A model generated the notes under the pieces. That model saw only the letters and a program-made list of their open reading frames with translations, was not told where the DNA came from and made no database searches. Below, piece after piece: positions 1-7,993 of a DNA stretch of 37,626 nt. The DNA is taken from assembly GCA_004145795.1 (NCBI GenBank), contig SEIO01000025.1:1-37626 (forward strand). Reading direction: 5' to 3'. The number at the start of each line of letters is the position of its first letter. Within the stretch, counting starts at the first letter, position 1. Both the position numbers and the translations under genes were made by a program. Source of the DNA: Lentibacillus lipolyticus (lineage in GTDB: Bacteria > Bacillota > Bacilli > Bacillales > Amphibacillaceae).

Positions 1-1
1 A

Positions 2-54
2 AAATTAACTGCATTAGCAGTTAATTTAAAGAGGATAGCAGGGATACTATCCTC
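2..54. repeat. Two short hairpins at the left edge
   Basis: Two adjacent inverted repeats are visible. The first has 11-base arms at 2-12 and 17-27 around a 4-base loop, and the second has arms GAGGATAG (31-38) and CTATCCTC (47-54). Neither is followed by a clear T-run on the plus strand. They may be the 3' end of a transcription unit lying left of the window. No gene is visible from 1 to 498. Confidence 0.35.
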
Positions 55-150
55 TAAAAAAGATACTCATTTAAACTTTTTCACTGTTTTTTTGAAATTC
101 AAAGGTGAAAACAGACGATTTTTGGAAAATCCCCTTCTCATCGCAGGAAA

Positions 151-175
151 AGCCCCTTTTAAAAAGGGCTTTTTT
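151..175 (+). terminator. Rho-independent terminator-like hairpin
   Basis: AGCCC-(C)TTTT pairs with AAAA-(A)GGGCT and is followed by a run of T at 170-175. It would stop rightward transcription entering from outside the window, because no gene inside the window ends here. Confidence 0.5.
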
Positions 176-228
176 CAGTGGTCTCGGACAGGCTCACTGG
201 GCCACCAATATTCTCTATATCATCCTGC

Positions 229-360
229 GTTGTCCTGCATGAAAGATGACACGCTTTCCGCGGGCATGGCTTCAGCCTCCTCGGAAGAAAACCACTTCCT
301 GCGGGGTCTTCAGACACATGCTTTTCCCGCAGGAGTCGGTCATCTTTCATTACGGACAAC
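229..360. repeat. MITE-like dispersed repeat, copy 1
   Basis: A 132-bp element starts with GTTGTCC and ends with GGACAAC. The outer 22 bases of each end are imperfect inverted repeats that contain ATGAAAGATGAC. A second copy at 1762-1944 shares the ends and the internal stretch around the CTTCAGACACATGC motif. Similarity continues past the right end to about 450 (the shared ACTTATGAAATTGA motif), so the repeated unit is longer than the terminal inverted repeats. No transposase is encoded, so if the element is mobile it depends on another one. Confidence 0.7.
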
Positions 361-460
361 TAGTATTTTTGAATAAACAATGAACATTTAAATACTTTGT
401 GCTGACGAATATTCGTTTGTTTTACAAAAGTCAGCACTTATGAAATTGATTCGCCTAACA

Positions 461-487
461 AAAAAACCGGCTGGCCGCCGGTTTTTT
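461..487 (-). terminator. Terminator of the first LCP gene
   Basis: AAAAAACCGGC (461-471) pairs with GCCGGTTTTTT (477-487) around a 5-base loop. Read on the minus strand it lies 12 bases after the LCP stop codon and ends in a run of T. The symmetric A/T flanks also allow it to act on the other strand. Confidence 0.85.
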
Positions 488-498
488 CATTTCACTAA

Positions 499-1617
499 TC
501 AATATGAATCGTTTTGCGTACTGGATTCGCCGCCGTAACTGCTGGTATCGTTGCTGCCGCTACCAACGCTAGCGTCATCGTTCCTGTCAGCACTATCGCT
601 CGAACCCTGTGCGCCCTCGCTGTCACGCTTCTCAATCAGTTCGAGGTGCTCTTTCAATTTCCGTCGCGTTTCCTTGAGCGCTACTTGATCTAATTGCCAG
701 TAATAGCCGTTATCCGTCCACCAATCGCTTCCTTGCAGTGTCATGGTCTTGAAGTCGATACCGGTTCCTTCCAGTCCGTACGAGACAAAGGATTTCATTT
801 CGTCAAAGGTCATGTTGGTCGTCATGTTGCTGCCAACAGCTTCGATGACGTTGTCGATTTTGGTGATGGAGCCAATCGATGTTGCTTTGTCGACGACGGC
901 TTTAATGATTTGCTGTTGGCGTTTGCCGCGTTCGATGTCGTTGTCCAGTTTCCTTGTTCGGGCGAGTGCCAGTGCTTCTTCCCCGTTTAGCTTCTGTTCG
1001 CCGGCTTGCAGGTGGATCGCTCCTTCGACATCATCAGAGTTTTGTTCGTACAGTTCATACGGTACTTCTGTTGTGATGCCGTTCAGGGAGTTGACGACGT
1101 CGATAAACGCTTCGAAGTTGAGCTTGACATAGTAGTCGACCGGAATATCCATCAGCTGCTCCACGGTTTCAATGGTTGCCGGCATTCCGCCATGGTGATG
1201 GGCGTGGTTGATTTTCGTTTTGTAGCCGACTTCCGGAATGTAAACATACGAATCACGCGGAATGCTTAACAGCCGGACACTTTTCTCATCCTTGTTCAGT
1301 GTTGCGAGCATCAGCGTATCCGTCCGTGCGCCATCGGAATTGTTGCGCACATCGCTCGCATCGACACCGGCAATCAGAATCGATACATTATCTTCGCTCG
1401 GGTCGACCGCTTTTTCGCGGAGTTCGGATTTGTCCCGGCCATCTTCTTCGTACGATTTGGAAAACACGCTTTCTGCCTTCACGTATAAATAGGCAGCATA
1501 GCTGGATACACCAATGAACACGGCCAGAAGCGGAATGAGAATAAACAGCAAGTATTTGCGCCGTTTGCGTCTTTTGCTGCGTCGTTCTATTCGTGATTGG
1601 TTTATTTCATCAGACAT
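499..1617 (-). CDS. LCP-family cell wall polymer ligase (LytR-CpsA-Psr), paralog 1
   Basis: A 372-residue membrane-anchored enzyme, expected to move undecaprenyl-linked teichoic acid onto peptidoglycan MurNAc outside the cell. A basic N-terminus (residues 10-21) precedes one membrane segment at about 22-45, giving an N-in/C-out topology. The LCP domain follows, with DT at 100-101, the SIPRD motif ending at R121-D122, the YKTKINHAH motif at about 132-140, and a later ALARTRK...RGKRQQ segment holding the conserved arginines. The last ~45 residues are a Ser/Asp/Gly/Asn-rich low-complexity tail not needed for the fold. The start has an AAGGAG site 6-7 bases upstream on the minus strand. It is monocistronic, with its own terminator at 461-487, and is close in sequence to the LCP at 9117-10148. 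The two bracket the tag cluster, which supports a wall teichoic acid role (TagT/U/V type). Family assignment is secure; the exact polymer is inferred. Confidence 0.93.
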   Translation of the reverse strand: MSDEINQSRIERRSKRRKRRKYLLFILIPLLAVFIGVSSYAAYLYVKAESVFSKSYEEDGRDKSELREKAVDPSEDNVSILIAGVDASDVRNNSDGARTDTLMLATLNKDEKSVRLLSIPRDSYVYIPEVGYKTKINHAHHHGGMPATIETVEQLMDIPVDYYVKLNFEAFIDVVNSLNGITTEVPYELYEQNSDDVEGAIHLQAGEQKLNGEEALALARTRKLDNDIERGKRQQQIIKAVVDKATSIGSITKIDNVIEAVGSNMTTNMTFDEMKSFVSYGLEGTGIDFKTMTLQGSDWWTDNGYYWQLDQVALKETRRKLKEHLELIEKRDSEGAQGSSDSADRNDDASVGSGSNDTSSYGGESSTQNDSY

Positions 1618-1761
1618 AGCAATTCTCCTTCATTTTCATTACCACTCATTATTTTACTATGAAGGGCGTCCCCCGTAAAATTACGATATGATTACAATTG
1701 ACACCGCTCGACACATTTCTTATTTTGCACTTCCAAGTCAATTTCATAATTTTATGCTACC

Positions 1762-1944
1762 GTTGTCCTGCATGAAAGATGACACGCTTTCCTCAGGGCT
1801 GCTTCAGCCTCGGGCCAACAGGACGTTGGTTACAAAGGCGTTGCCACAGGACGTGGCGTTCTTAGCCTTTGAACCACGTTTCCTGCGGGGGCTTCAGACA
1901 CATGCTTTTCCCGCAGGAGTCGGCCATCTTTCATTACGGACAAC
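1762..1944. repeat. MITE-like dispersed repeat, copy 2, with internal insertion
   Basis: Same ends as the copy at 229-360 (GTTGTCC...GGACAAC with ATGAAAGATGAC near the tip), but 51 bp longer. The extra segment lies at roughly 1813-1880 and contains two small palindromes, CCAACAGGACGTTGG and GCCACAGGACGTGGC. This suggests a second repeat inserted in the first. Downstream similarity to copy 1 again runs on, to about 2015. The rest of the gap (1618-1761 and 2016-2072) shows no gene; the LCP promoter should lie in 1618-1700. Confidence 0.7.
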
Positions 1945-2072
1945 TAGTGTAGTGAAATAATACTTTGCACTACAGACATTCGCTTTCTTATCAAAATCAG
2001 TACTTATGAAATTGACTGCACTTCCCTGTATTAGACGATGCGGCGAGGGGAATGTTACAAAAAAATACCCGA

Positions 2073-3350
2073 TCAGCCACTTTGCTGCTTCTGCTTCTTC
2101 GCTTCTGTTCCGGTCAAAAAGCGGGCGAGGTCCAGGCTGGCGTGCCCTGTTGTATATTCATTCCATGCACTGGAAAAATCCCGCACATCGTCTGGCTGAA
2201 ACGCACCATCCAAAATAGCCCGGATAATACCGTCCGTCGTAAATACGACTGGACCGGGCACCTGGGACACGTAATGTTCCGGCAGGCCGCGCATTTCGTC
2301 GTACTCATCCAAGTCATACGGGTAGAAAATCATTGGCTTTTCCAGCAGGGCAAATTCAAATGGAATGGACGAGTAGTCGGTGATCAAGACATCGGCCAAA
2401 AGCAAGAGATGGTTGATATCATAGTAGTCCGACACATCATACACAAACCCGTCACAGGCCGCATCAAGTTTCCAATTGGCAGCCGGGTGCATTTTCACGA
2501 GCAGCATATAGTCATTGGCTAACGCTTGGTACATCTGGTCAATGTCCAGCATGAGTTGTTGGCTGTGAAGCTGGTGGTCGCGGTAGGTCGGCGCATACAA
2601 AATAATCCCGCGCCCGTCACTCGTGACAAGCTCATCCTCGACGAAGTGCCCGTCACTCGTGACACGCTGAACTTCGGCAGAACGCTCGCCTGCAGCAATC
2701 CGCCCGTTCCCGGCAATGGCCGGATAGGTGGCGCGCACGTTTCGAACAGCCTCATGCTTGTCTGCTTCATGAAAGAAAAAATCCGTCCTTGGAAATCCGG
2801 TTCTGAGAATCGACGTATCCCGAATGCCGAAGCTGTCCCGGAAGATGGCGGCCATTTGTTCCGATGCGGTCACTGTATAGTCGAAGCGGCTGTATACAGC
2901 TTGAAACCGCGCCTTGGCCCGCCTGCTTCGTGTCTGAACACTTGGGTCGTTCAGGCCAAACTGCTTCATGGCGCCACTCGCATGCCAAAGCTGGATACAT
3001 GTCGTATCTTGTCGAAAATCAGTGACAGCCAGAAATCCGAAGTAATTATCGGCCAAAATGACGGTCCCTGTTGCCAGATGATAGATGGCTTGTAAAAACG
3101 TTAGTGGGTGGCGGATGTCAAAGGGGAGCACGTCCCCAATGGATGCATCGAATGGGTAACGGCAGGAGCGGTCTTTCAGGATGATCACCCGTTCATCGGA
3201 CAGCTGTTTGAGCGAACGCGTGGCATAAAAAATATTGTCCCCAAAAGAAGCAACACATACCGTCTTTTTCTCTTGGGGAAACAATCGGCATACACGAAAA
3301 ATCGTGCGAAACAGAACAAGGTAGACAGCTATTGCCAGTTCTCTAGCCAT
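2073..3350 (-). CDS. tagB: TagB-like CDP-glycerol glycerophosphotransferase (teichoic acid primase)
   Basis: A 425-residue peripheral membrane enzyme that should add the first glycerol phosphate from CDP-glycerol to the lipid-linked ManNAc-GlcNAc disaccharide. The N-terminus is hydrophobic (residues 5-22). The family landmarks are present in order: ADNYFGFLAV, IQLWHASGAMKQFG, ILYAPTYRD, KMHPA and ADVLITDYSSIPFEFALL. The same frame stays open upstream into tagD, but I chose ATG 3350 because the protein then begins like known TagB, a GAGTGG site precedes it, and it overlaps the tagD stop by 8 bases (translational coupling). Compared with B. subtilis TagB as I remember it, there are about 30 extra residues just before ILYAPTYRD, containing the peptide VTSDG twice (see 2613-2664). 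The tagB versus other glycerophosphotransferase call rests on length, position next to tagD and motif match. Confidence 0.88.
   Translation of the reverse strand: MARELAIAVYLVLFRTIFRVCRLFPQEKKTVCVASFGDNIFYATRSLKQLSDERVIILKDRSCRYPFDASIGDVLPFDIRHPLTFLQAIYHLATGTVILADNYFGFLAVTDFRQDTTCIQLWHASGAMKQFGLNDPSVQTRSRRAKARFQAVYSRFDYTVTASEQMAAIFRDSFGIRDTSILRTGFPRTDFFFHEADKHEAVRNVRATYPAIAGNGRIAAGERSAEVQRVTSDGHFVEDELVTSDGRGIILYAPTYRDHQLHSQQLMLDIDQMYQALANDYMLLVKMHPAANWKLDAACDGFVYDVSDYYDINHLLLLADVLITDYSSIPFEFALLEKPMIFYPYDLDEYDEMRGLPEHYVSQVPGPVVFTTDGIIRAILDGAFQPDDVRDFSSAWNEYTTGHASLDLARFLTGTEAKKQKQQSG
2613..2664. repeat. In-frame palindromic repeat pair inside tagB
   Basis: The 16-mer CCCGTCACTCGTGACA occurs at 2613-2628 and again at 2649-2664, exactly 36 bases (12 codons) apart. 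Each copy holds the palindrome GTCAC-TC-GTGAC. Read in the tagB frame each gives VTSDG. The pair sits in the linker that is longer than in usual TagB proteins, so it looks like a small palindromic element tolerated inside a coding sequence. Confidence 0.75.
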
Positions 3351-3741
3351 TTTCCACTCGGAACAGGTCGTCTTTAATTTTTGACGTTGAAATGCCAATC
3401 GTCCTCGGCAGGTAGACCACCTGGCAATAGTCTTTGAGGAAGTCAAATTTTCCTTCCCAGTCATCGCCCATGACAAATACATCCACTTGATGGCGGATGA
3501 CGTCATCAATCTTCTGCTCCCACGTATTTTCCGGGATGACTTCATCCACATAACGGATGGCTTCGAGTATCATTTTGCGGTTTTCATAGCTGTGGTAAGC
3601 TTCTTTATCTTTTAACGCATTAAATTCGTCGGTTGAAATGGCGACAATGAGATAATCGCCTAACGCTTTCGCACGCCTTAGCAGGTTGATATGCCCCTTA
3701 TGCAGCAAATCGAACGTACCATACGTGATTACTTTTTTCAT
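3343..3741 (-). CDS. tagD: Glycerol-3-phosphate cytidylyltransferase TagD
   Basis: A 132-residue cytosolic enzyme that makes CDP-glycerol from CTP and glycerol 3-phosphate, supplying TagB and TagF. It has the nucleotidyltransferase signature HKGH (residues 14-17) and the RTIGIST motif (113-119), and its length matches the family (about 130). I placed the start at ATG 3741 because MKKVITYGTFD is the typical N-terminus and an AGAGGAG site lies 7 bases upstream; an upstream ATG 30 bases earlier in frame lacks this support. It is the first gene of a leftward tagD-tagB pair and is divergent from tagF. Confidence 0.95.
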   Translation of the reverse strand: MKKVITYGTFDLLHKGHINLLRRAKALGDYLIVAISTDEFNALKDKEAYHSYENRKMILEAIRYVDEVIPENTWEQKIDDVIRHQVDVFVMGDDWEGKFDFLKDYCQVVYLPRTIGISTSKIKDDLFRVENG

Positions 3742-3933
3742 GTTCAATCTCCTCTGCATAATGAAATACATCTTCTTATGTTTATTTCACTTAATCGTAT
3801 AATATCATAAATTTACACTGAGTTTACATGAAAATTTGATAATTTCATAGAAATGATTTGCTTCACGGGGAAAACATAGTAAACTGAAAACGTATGTAAA
3901 TGCTATATTGACAGATAAGAAGGGGTCGCAACG
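3742..3933. promoter_or_regulatory. Divergent tagD/tagF promoter region
   Basis: This 192-bp A/T-rich gap separates leftward tagD from rightward tagF and must hold both promoters. A possible tagF promoter is TTGCTT near 3857 with TAAACT 16 bases later. On the minus strand a TGATATTAT extended -10 near 3795-3805 could serve tagD. These are weak matches. The shared gap resembles the divergent tagAB/tagDEF arrangement in B. subtilis, where both operons are co-regulated. Confidence 0.5.
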
Positions 3934-6012
3934 ATGCGTAACAGAGAACTGCAATCGATTCGGTTGTATGAACAGACATATCGCTTAACAATCCCCATTC
4001 AGCACACCTATGTGGCGGAGGCGGATGGTTATTCATTTGTCCTGTACCAGCGCGGCACGGAACGGCATATGTTTCCGATGCAGCAGCAAGTGGACGAGGA
4101 TACTCATTTTAAATGGTTTCACGTGGACATCGCGTTCGGGGAATTTTTCACAGAAGGCGATACGTTCGATCTTTCCATTATAAGATGGCAAGGAGACGAG
4201 GAGAAACGGGCGCGGATTAAAAGCGAGCACGGGTATATGGAATTCTCTCGCCTGCCGTACGATGCGGACCATATTTTCTATCCGGCTGTCACGAAACAGG
4301 GCAATGTGAGCTTTTATATCCGGGAAAACTTTCTTCAAGCCAAATGTACAGACGTTCACTTGTCGGGGGATGGCGTCTTGTCTGTGCGAGGGATGTACGA
4401 TGATCCGGCGCTTGCCCATCAAGACGTCCGCAATATAACGCTTGTAGCCACGTCTAACCTGACTGACGCGCGCATCACAATCCCGGCGGAAGCTGTACGG
4501 CTGCCGGACGAGTTCGGGACATACGACTGGTATCCGGCCATGGCGGCGAACGGCTTTCGCGCGGCAATCGACGTAACGCCGTATATGAATGTGGGCAAAG
4601 AGCAGTACTGGAAATTTTATTTAATTGTCCATACTGAGGACGGGGAGGTGTGCGAAAGTCCCCGCATCCGCGTCAATCCGATGCAGCAGCCCTTTCCAAT
4701 CACTAAAAAAATGAAACGCGCCGGCAGCAACATAACGATCATGTGCCGGCCGACGAAACAATCGAAATATCTATCGTTAAAAATGGCTGCCTACAAGTGG
4801 CCGGCAGAACGCCTGCGCCAGGTAAAGCGCAAGTGGATTCAGATACGCCGGAGCAACCAGTTGCTGAAAGCCTATAAGTTTACTTTTTCCTTGCTTGGAA
4901 AAATCCTGCCCGCCAACCGGAAGCTAGTCCTATTCGAAAGCTTTCACGGCAAACAATACAGCGACAACCCGCGGGCTATCTATGAATATATGCACCAGCA
5001 TAAACCGGAGTATCAGCTCGTCTGGAGTGCGGACCGCCGGCACTTGGCGTATTTTGCCGATAAAGATGTGCCGTATGTGAGGCGTTTTTCCATTCGCTGG
5101 CTGCTGCTGATGACCCGCGCCGCTTATTGGGTGACCAACGCGCGGCTGCCATTATGGATTCCGAAACCGAACCACACGACCTATTTGCAGACGTGGCACG
5201 GTACGCCACTGAAGCGTCTGGCCACTGATATGGAAGAGGTTCATATGCCAGGGACCAACGCGAAAAAGTACAAGCGGAATTTCACCAAGGAAGCAGCCAA
5301 GTGGGATTATTTAATTTCGCCCAATGCGTATTCCACTGCAATTTTCCGCCGGGCGTTTCAGTTTCCGAAAACCATGATTGAATCCGGCTACCCGAGAAAC
5401 GATTACCTGTATAAGCAGAACGATGACACCGCAATCCGGCGGCTGAAAGCGAAATTAGGTATTCCTTACGATAAAAAAGTGATCCTGTACGCCCCGACAT
5501 GGCGGGATAATCAATTTTACCGAAAAGGCCGGTACAAATTCGAGCTGCAGCTGGATTTGGAAAAACTCCGGGAAACGTTTGGCGACACGTATGCCGTTGC
5601 TTTACGGATGCATTATCTCATTGCGGAAAATTTAGACACGAGCGGCTACGAAGATTTTGTTTATGATGTGTCGGCCTATGAAGATATCCGGGAGTTGTAT
5701 TTGATTGCGGACGTACTGATCACGGACTACTCGTCGGTCTTCTTTGACTATGCCAATTTGCGCAGGCCGATCATCTTTTACGTGTATGATATCGATGACT
5801 ACCGTGACAATCTGCGCGGGTTTTACTTTGATTTGGAACAGAAAGCACCGGGGCCGTTATGCCGGACGACGGATGAGGTCATTACCGAGCTGGAGAAAAC
5901 CGATCAAGGGTTCACGCCGTCGGCAGCATACGAAGCCTTCTACGACCGGTTCTGTTACCTGGAAGATGGTCATGCCAGCGAGCGCGTTGTCGAGAAGGTA
6001 TTTGACCGGTAA
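3934..6012 (+). CDS. tagF: TagF-like poly(glycerol phosphate) polymerase
   Basis: A 692-residue membrane-associated polymerase expected to extend the primed linkage unit with many glycerol phosphates from CDP-glycerol. The N-terminal ~330 residues form an accessory domain; the C-terminal half is the CDP-glycerol glycerophosphotransferase domain. Visible there are TWHGTPLK (about 418-426), ILYAPTWRD (about 516-524) and ADVLITDYSSVFFDYANL (about 589-606). The parallel motifs in TagB show the two share a fold. The start has an AAGGGG site about 8 bases upstream of ATG 3934. It heads the rightward tagF-tagG-tagH-tagA group, 153 bp before tagG. Length and two-part structure favour TagF over TagB. 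No frameshift was seen. Confidence 0.93.
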   Translation: MRNRELQSIRLYEQTYRLTIPIQHTYVAEADGYSFVLYQRGTERHMFPMQQQVDEDTHFKWFHVDIAFGEFFTEGDTFDLSIIRWQGDEEKRARIKSEHGYMEFSRLPYDADHIFYPAVTKQGNVSFYIRENFLQAKCTDVHLSGDGVLSVRGMYDDPALAHQDVRNITLVATSNLTDARITIPAEAVRLPDEFGTYDWYPAMAANGFRAAIDVTPYMNVGKEQYWKFYLIVHTEDGEVCESPRIRVNPMQQPFPITKKMKRAGSNITIMCRPTKQSKYLSLKMAAYKWPAERLRQVKRKWIQIRRSNQLLKAYKFTFSLLGKILPANRKLVLFESFHGKQYSDNPRAIYEYMHQHKPEYQLVWSADRRHLAYFADKDVPYVRRFSIRWLLLMTRAAYWVTNARLPLWIPKPNHTTYLQTWHGTPLKRLATDMEEVHMPGTNAKKYKRNFTKEAAKWDYLISPNAYSTAIFRRAFQFPKTMIESGYPRNDYLYKQNDDTAIRRLKAKLGIPYDKKVILYAPTWRDNQFYRKGRYKFELQLDLEKLRETFGDTYAVALRMHYLIAENLDTSGYEDFVYDVSAYEDIRELYLIADVLITDYSSVFFDYANLRRPIIFYVYDIDDYRDNLRGFYFDLEQKAPGPLCRTTDEVITELEKTDQGFTPSAAYEAFYDRFCYLEDGHASERVVEKVFDR

Positions 6013-6165
6013 CACGGACGTTTGTTTATGAGCACGGGGGCCGGGTGTGTGCCAAGGCCGGCCGCATGCCGACAAGAGCCGGTCGCCCCGGGGCCTGGCT
6101 GCAATCTATCATGACGACAACATGGACCGGCGGCGGGCAAGGAGCTATGCAGAGGGGACACCATT

Positions 6166-6984
6166 ATGAACGCAATAATGACCGTATTACGGGAACAAGT
6201 GAAACATTTCTATTTAATCAGACGGCTGTCGCTGTATGAATTAAAAAGCAAGAACCGGAATAACTATTTAGGAATGGCGTGGGAGATTCTCAACCCAGCT
6301 ATCCAAATTTTGATTTACTGGTTCGTTTTTCAAAGCATCCGGCAGCGGGGTGATGTCGATGTCGCCGCTGGTATGACCGTTCCATTTATCCATTGGCTGC
6401 TGGGCGGATTTATTCTATGGACGTTTTTTTACCAGTCAACCATTCAAGGGTCAAAGTCGATCTATTCGCGGCTGCAAATGTTGTCGAAAATGAATTTTCC
6501 GATGAGCGTCATCCCGAATTTTGTTATTTTCTCCCAATTTTACATTCATCTATTCCTGCTGGGGATTGTTATCATTATTTTTCAGTTGTCGGGGTATTTG
6601 GTGACCATCTATTATTTGCAGTTTCTGTACTTCATCGTGGCGGCGTTCGTGCTGCTGTTCGCCATTTCCCTGATCACGTCCACCTTGTCGACAATCATCC
6701 GGGACGTGCACATGTTTCTGAACGCGACGCTGCGCATGATGCTGTACTTATCACCGGTGCTCTGGCAAATGACCATTCTCGAGGAACCACTCCCGACCAT
6801 TTTAAAATTGAACCCACTCTATTACTTGATTGAAGGGTACCGGGCGGCGCTGTTTGGCACCGAATGGTATTTCCTGGCGCACTGGGAGTATACGCTCTAT
6901 TTCTGGGCGCTTGTCGGGGTATTGCTTCTGTTTGGTGCGGTGCTGCACGTGAAATTCCGGCGTCACTTAATTGATTATCTCTAA
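6166..6984 (+). CDS. tagG: Teichoic acid ABC exporter permease TagG
   Basis: A 272-residue ABC-2 type membrane protein that with TagH moves lipid-linked teichoic acid across the membrane. After an amphipathic N-terminus (KSKNRNNYLGMAWEILNP, typical of the family) several hydrophobic segments follow, roughly at residues 38-58, 70-95, 115-140, 145-170, 180-200 and 235-258. The length matches TagG/Wzm-type permeases (about 260-280). An AGAGGGG site precedes ATG 6166. The gap before it (6013-6165) is unusually G/C-rich and shows no gene. tagH follows after 17 bases. Confidence 0.93.
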   Translation: MNAIMTVLREQVKHFYLIRRLSLYELKSKNRNNYLGMAWEILNPAIQILIYWFVFQSIRQRGDVDVAAGMTVPFIHWLLGGFILWTFFYQSTIQGSKSIYSRLQMLSKMNFPMSVIPNFVIFSQFYIHLFLLGIVIIIFQLSGYLVTIYYLQFLYFIVAAFVLLFAISLITSTLSTIIRDVHMFLNATLRMMLYLSPVLWQMTILEEPLPTILKLNPLYYLIEGYRAALFGTEWYFLAHWEYTLYFWALVGVLLLFGAVLHVKFRRHLIDYL

Positions 6985-7001
6985 CATGAAGGCATGTGAT
7001 C

Positions 7002-7799
7002 ATGATGGAAAAAGCAATCGTTGCGTCTCATATCCGAAAAAAATATAAATTATACAACAGCACGAAGGAGCGCATCCTTGACCTCGTCACCCCGAAAAGG
7101 TATGGCGATGAATTTCTGGCCCTTGATGATGTCAGTTTTACGGCGGAAAAAGGCGACGTCATTGGCTTTATCGGGATTAACGGCTCCGGCAAATCGACGC
7201 TGTCCAACATTATAGCCGGCATTATTCCGCAGACAGACGGAACGGTCCAGACCGATGGCGACGTGTCGCTGATTGCGGTCTCCTCCGGGCTGAAAAAAAA
7301 CCTGACCGGCCGTGACAATATCGAATTGAAATGCCTGATGCTCGGCTTCAACAAAGAACAGATCAACGAACTGGAACCGCAGATCATTGATTTTGCCGAG
7401 CTGGATCAGTTTATCGATCAGCCGGTCAAATCATACTCCAGCGGCATGAAATCACGGCTCGGATTCGCCATCTCTGTATCGATTGATCCTGATATCATTG
7501 TGATTGACGAGGCACTGTCGGTCGGGGATAAGGCCTTTGCCGAAAAGTCGCTGCAAAAGATGAACGAGTTCAAAGACCGCGGGAAGACGATCATTTTTGT
7601 CAGCCATTCCATCGGTCAAATGAAGAATTTCACCGATAAAATTCTCTGGCTCGAATTCGGCCGCGTCAAGGAATTCGGCCCGACAGAAGACGTGCTGCCG
7701 CGTTACGAGGCGTTTGTGAAACGGTATAAAAAAATGTCCAAAGCGGAAAAAGCCGCCTACAAACAAGCGGCATTGCAAGCGAGGAATGCCTCTGTGTAG
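7002..7799 (+). CDS. tagH: Teichoic acid ABC exporter ATPase TagH (short form)
   Basis: A 265-residue cytosolic ATPase partner of TagG. The Walker A GINGSGKST is at about residues 58-66, the signature SSGMKSRLGF at about 147-156, and the Walker B IIVIDEALSVGD follows. I chose ATG 7002 because GAAGG at 6988-6992 lies 9 bases away; an in-frame GTG at 6996 would be only 3 bases from it. The protein ends soon after the ATPase domain, unlike B. subtilis TagH (about 527 residues, with a long C-terminal extension) but like the short staphylococcal form. A basic Lys/Ala-rich C-terminus is present. Confidence 0.93.
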   Translation: MMEKAIVASHIRKKYKLYNSTKERILDLVTPKRYGDEFLALDDVSFTAEKGDVIGFIGINGSGKSTLSNIIAGIIPQTDGTVQTDGDVSLIAVSSGLKKNLTGRDNIELKCLMLGFNKEQINELEPQIIDFAELDQFIDQPVKSYSSGMKSRLGFAISVSIDPDIIVIDEALSVGDKAFAEKSLQKMNEFKDRGKTIIFVSHSIGQMKNFTDKILWLEFGRVKEFGPTEDVLPRYEAFVKRYKKMSKAEKAAYKQAALQARNASV

Positions 7800-7810
7800 A
7801 ACGGACTTGT

Positions 7811-7923
7811 GCGGTTGGGGGTTAGCCAACCGCGTTGTTTAGAACGCACGCGGTATAGTGCATTTTGGTAAGTGGACCCATCCGCGTTAGCCAACCGCAT
7901 TGTTCAGAACACACACCCGCATA
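7811..7923. repeat. Short duplicated motif between tagH and tagA
   Basis: The motif GTTAGCCAACCGC-(G/A)TTGTT-(T/C)AGAAC occurs at about 7821 and again at about 7887. The first copy also forms an 8-bp hairpin, GCGGTTGG (7811-7818) with CCAACCGC (7826-7833), followed by a T-rich stretch. It could weaken read-through from tagH to tagA, but this is not a classic terminator. Confidence 0.4.
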
Positions 7924-7993
7924 GAGCCGCTGCAGATAAACGCCCTTACTTATTAATGAGCTGCTTTTCGGGCAGCTGAAAGGTTGTTTGGAT

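Noticed and set aside
694-1517. Open frames on the plus strand opposite the first LCP gene
   Set aside because: They are mirror frames of a well-supported coding sequence and have no motifs or ribosome sites.
3351-3551. N-terminal extension of tagB upstream of 3350
   Set aside because: It lies wholly within tagD in another frame, has no family similarity, and a better start with a ribosome site exists at 3350.
6013-6165. A small gene between tagF and tagG
   Set aside because: The G/C-rich gap has short frames only, with no ribosome site except the one for tagG.
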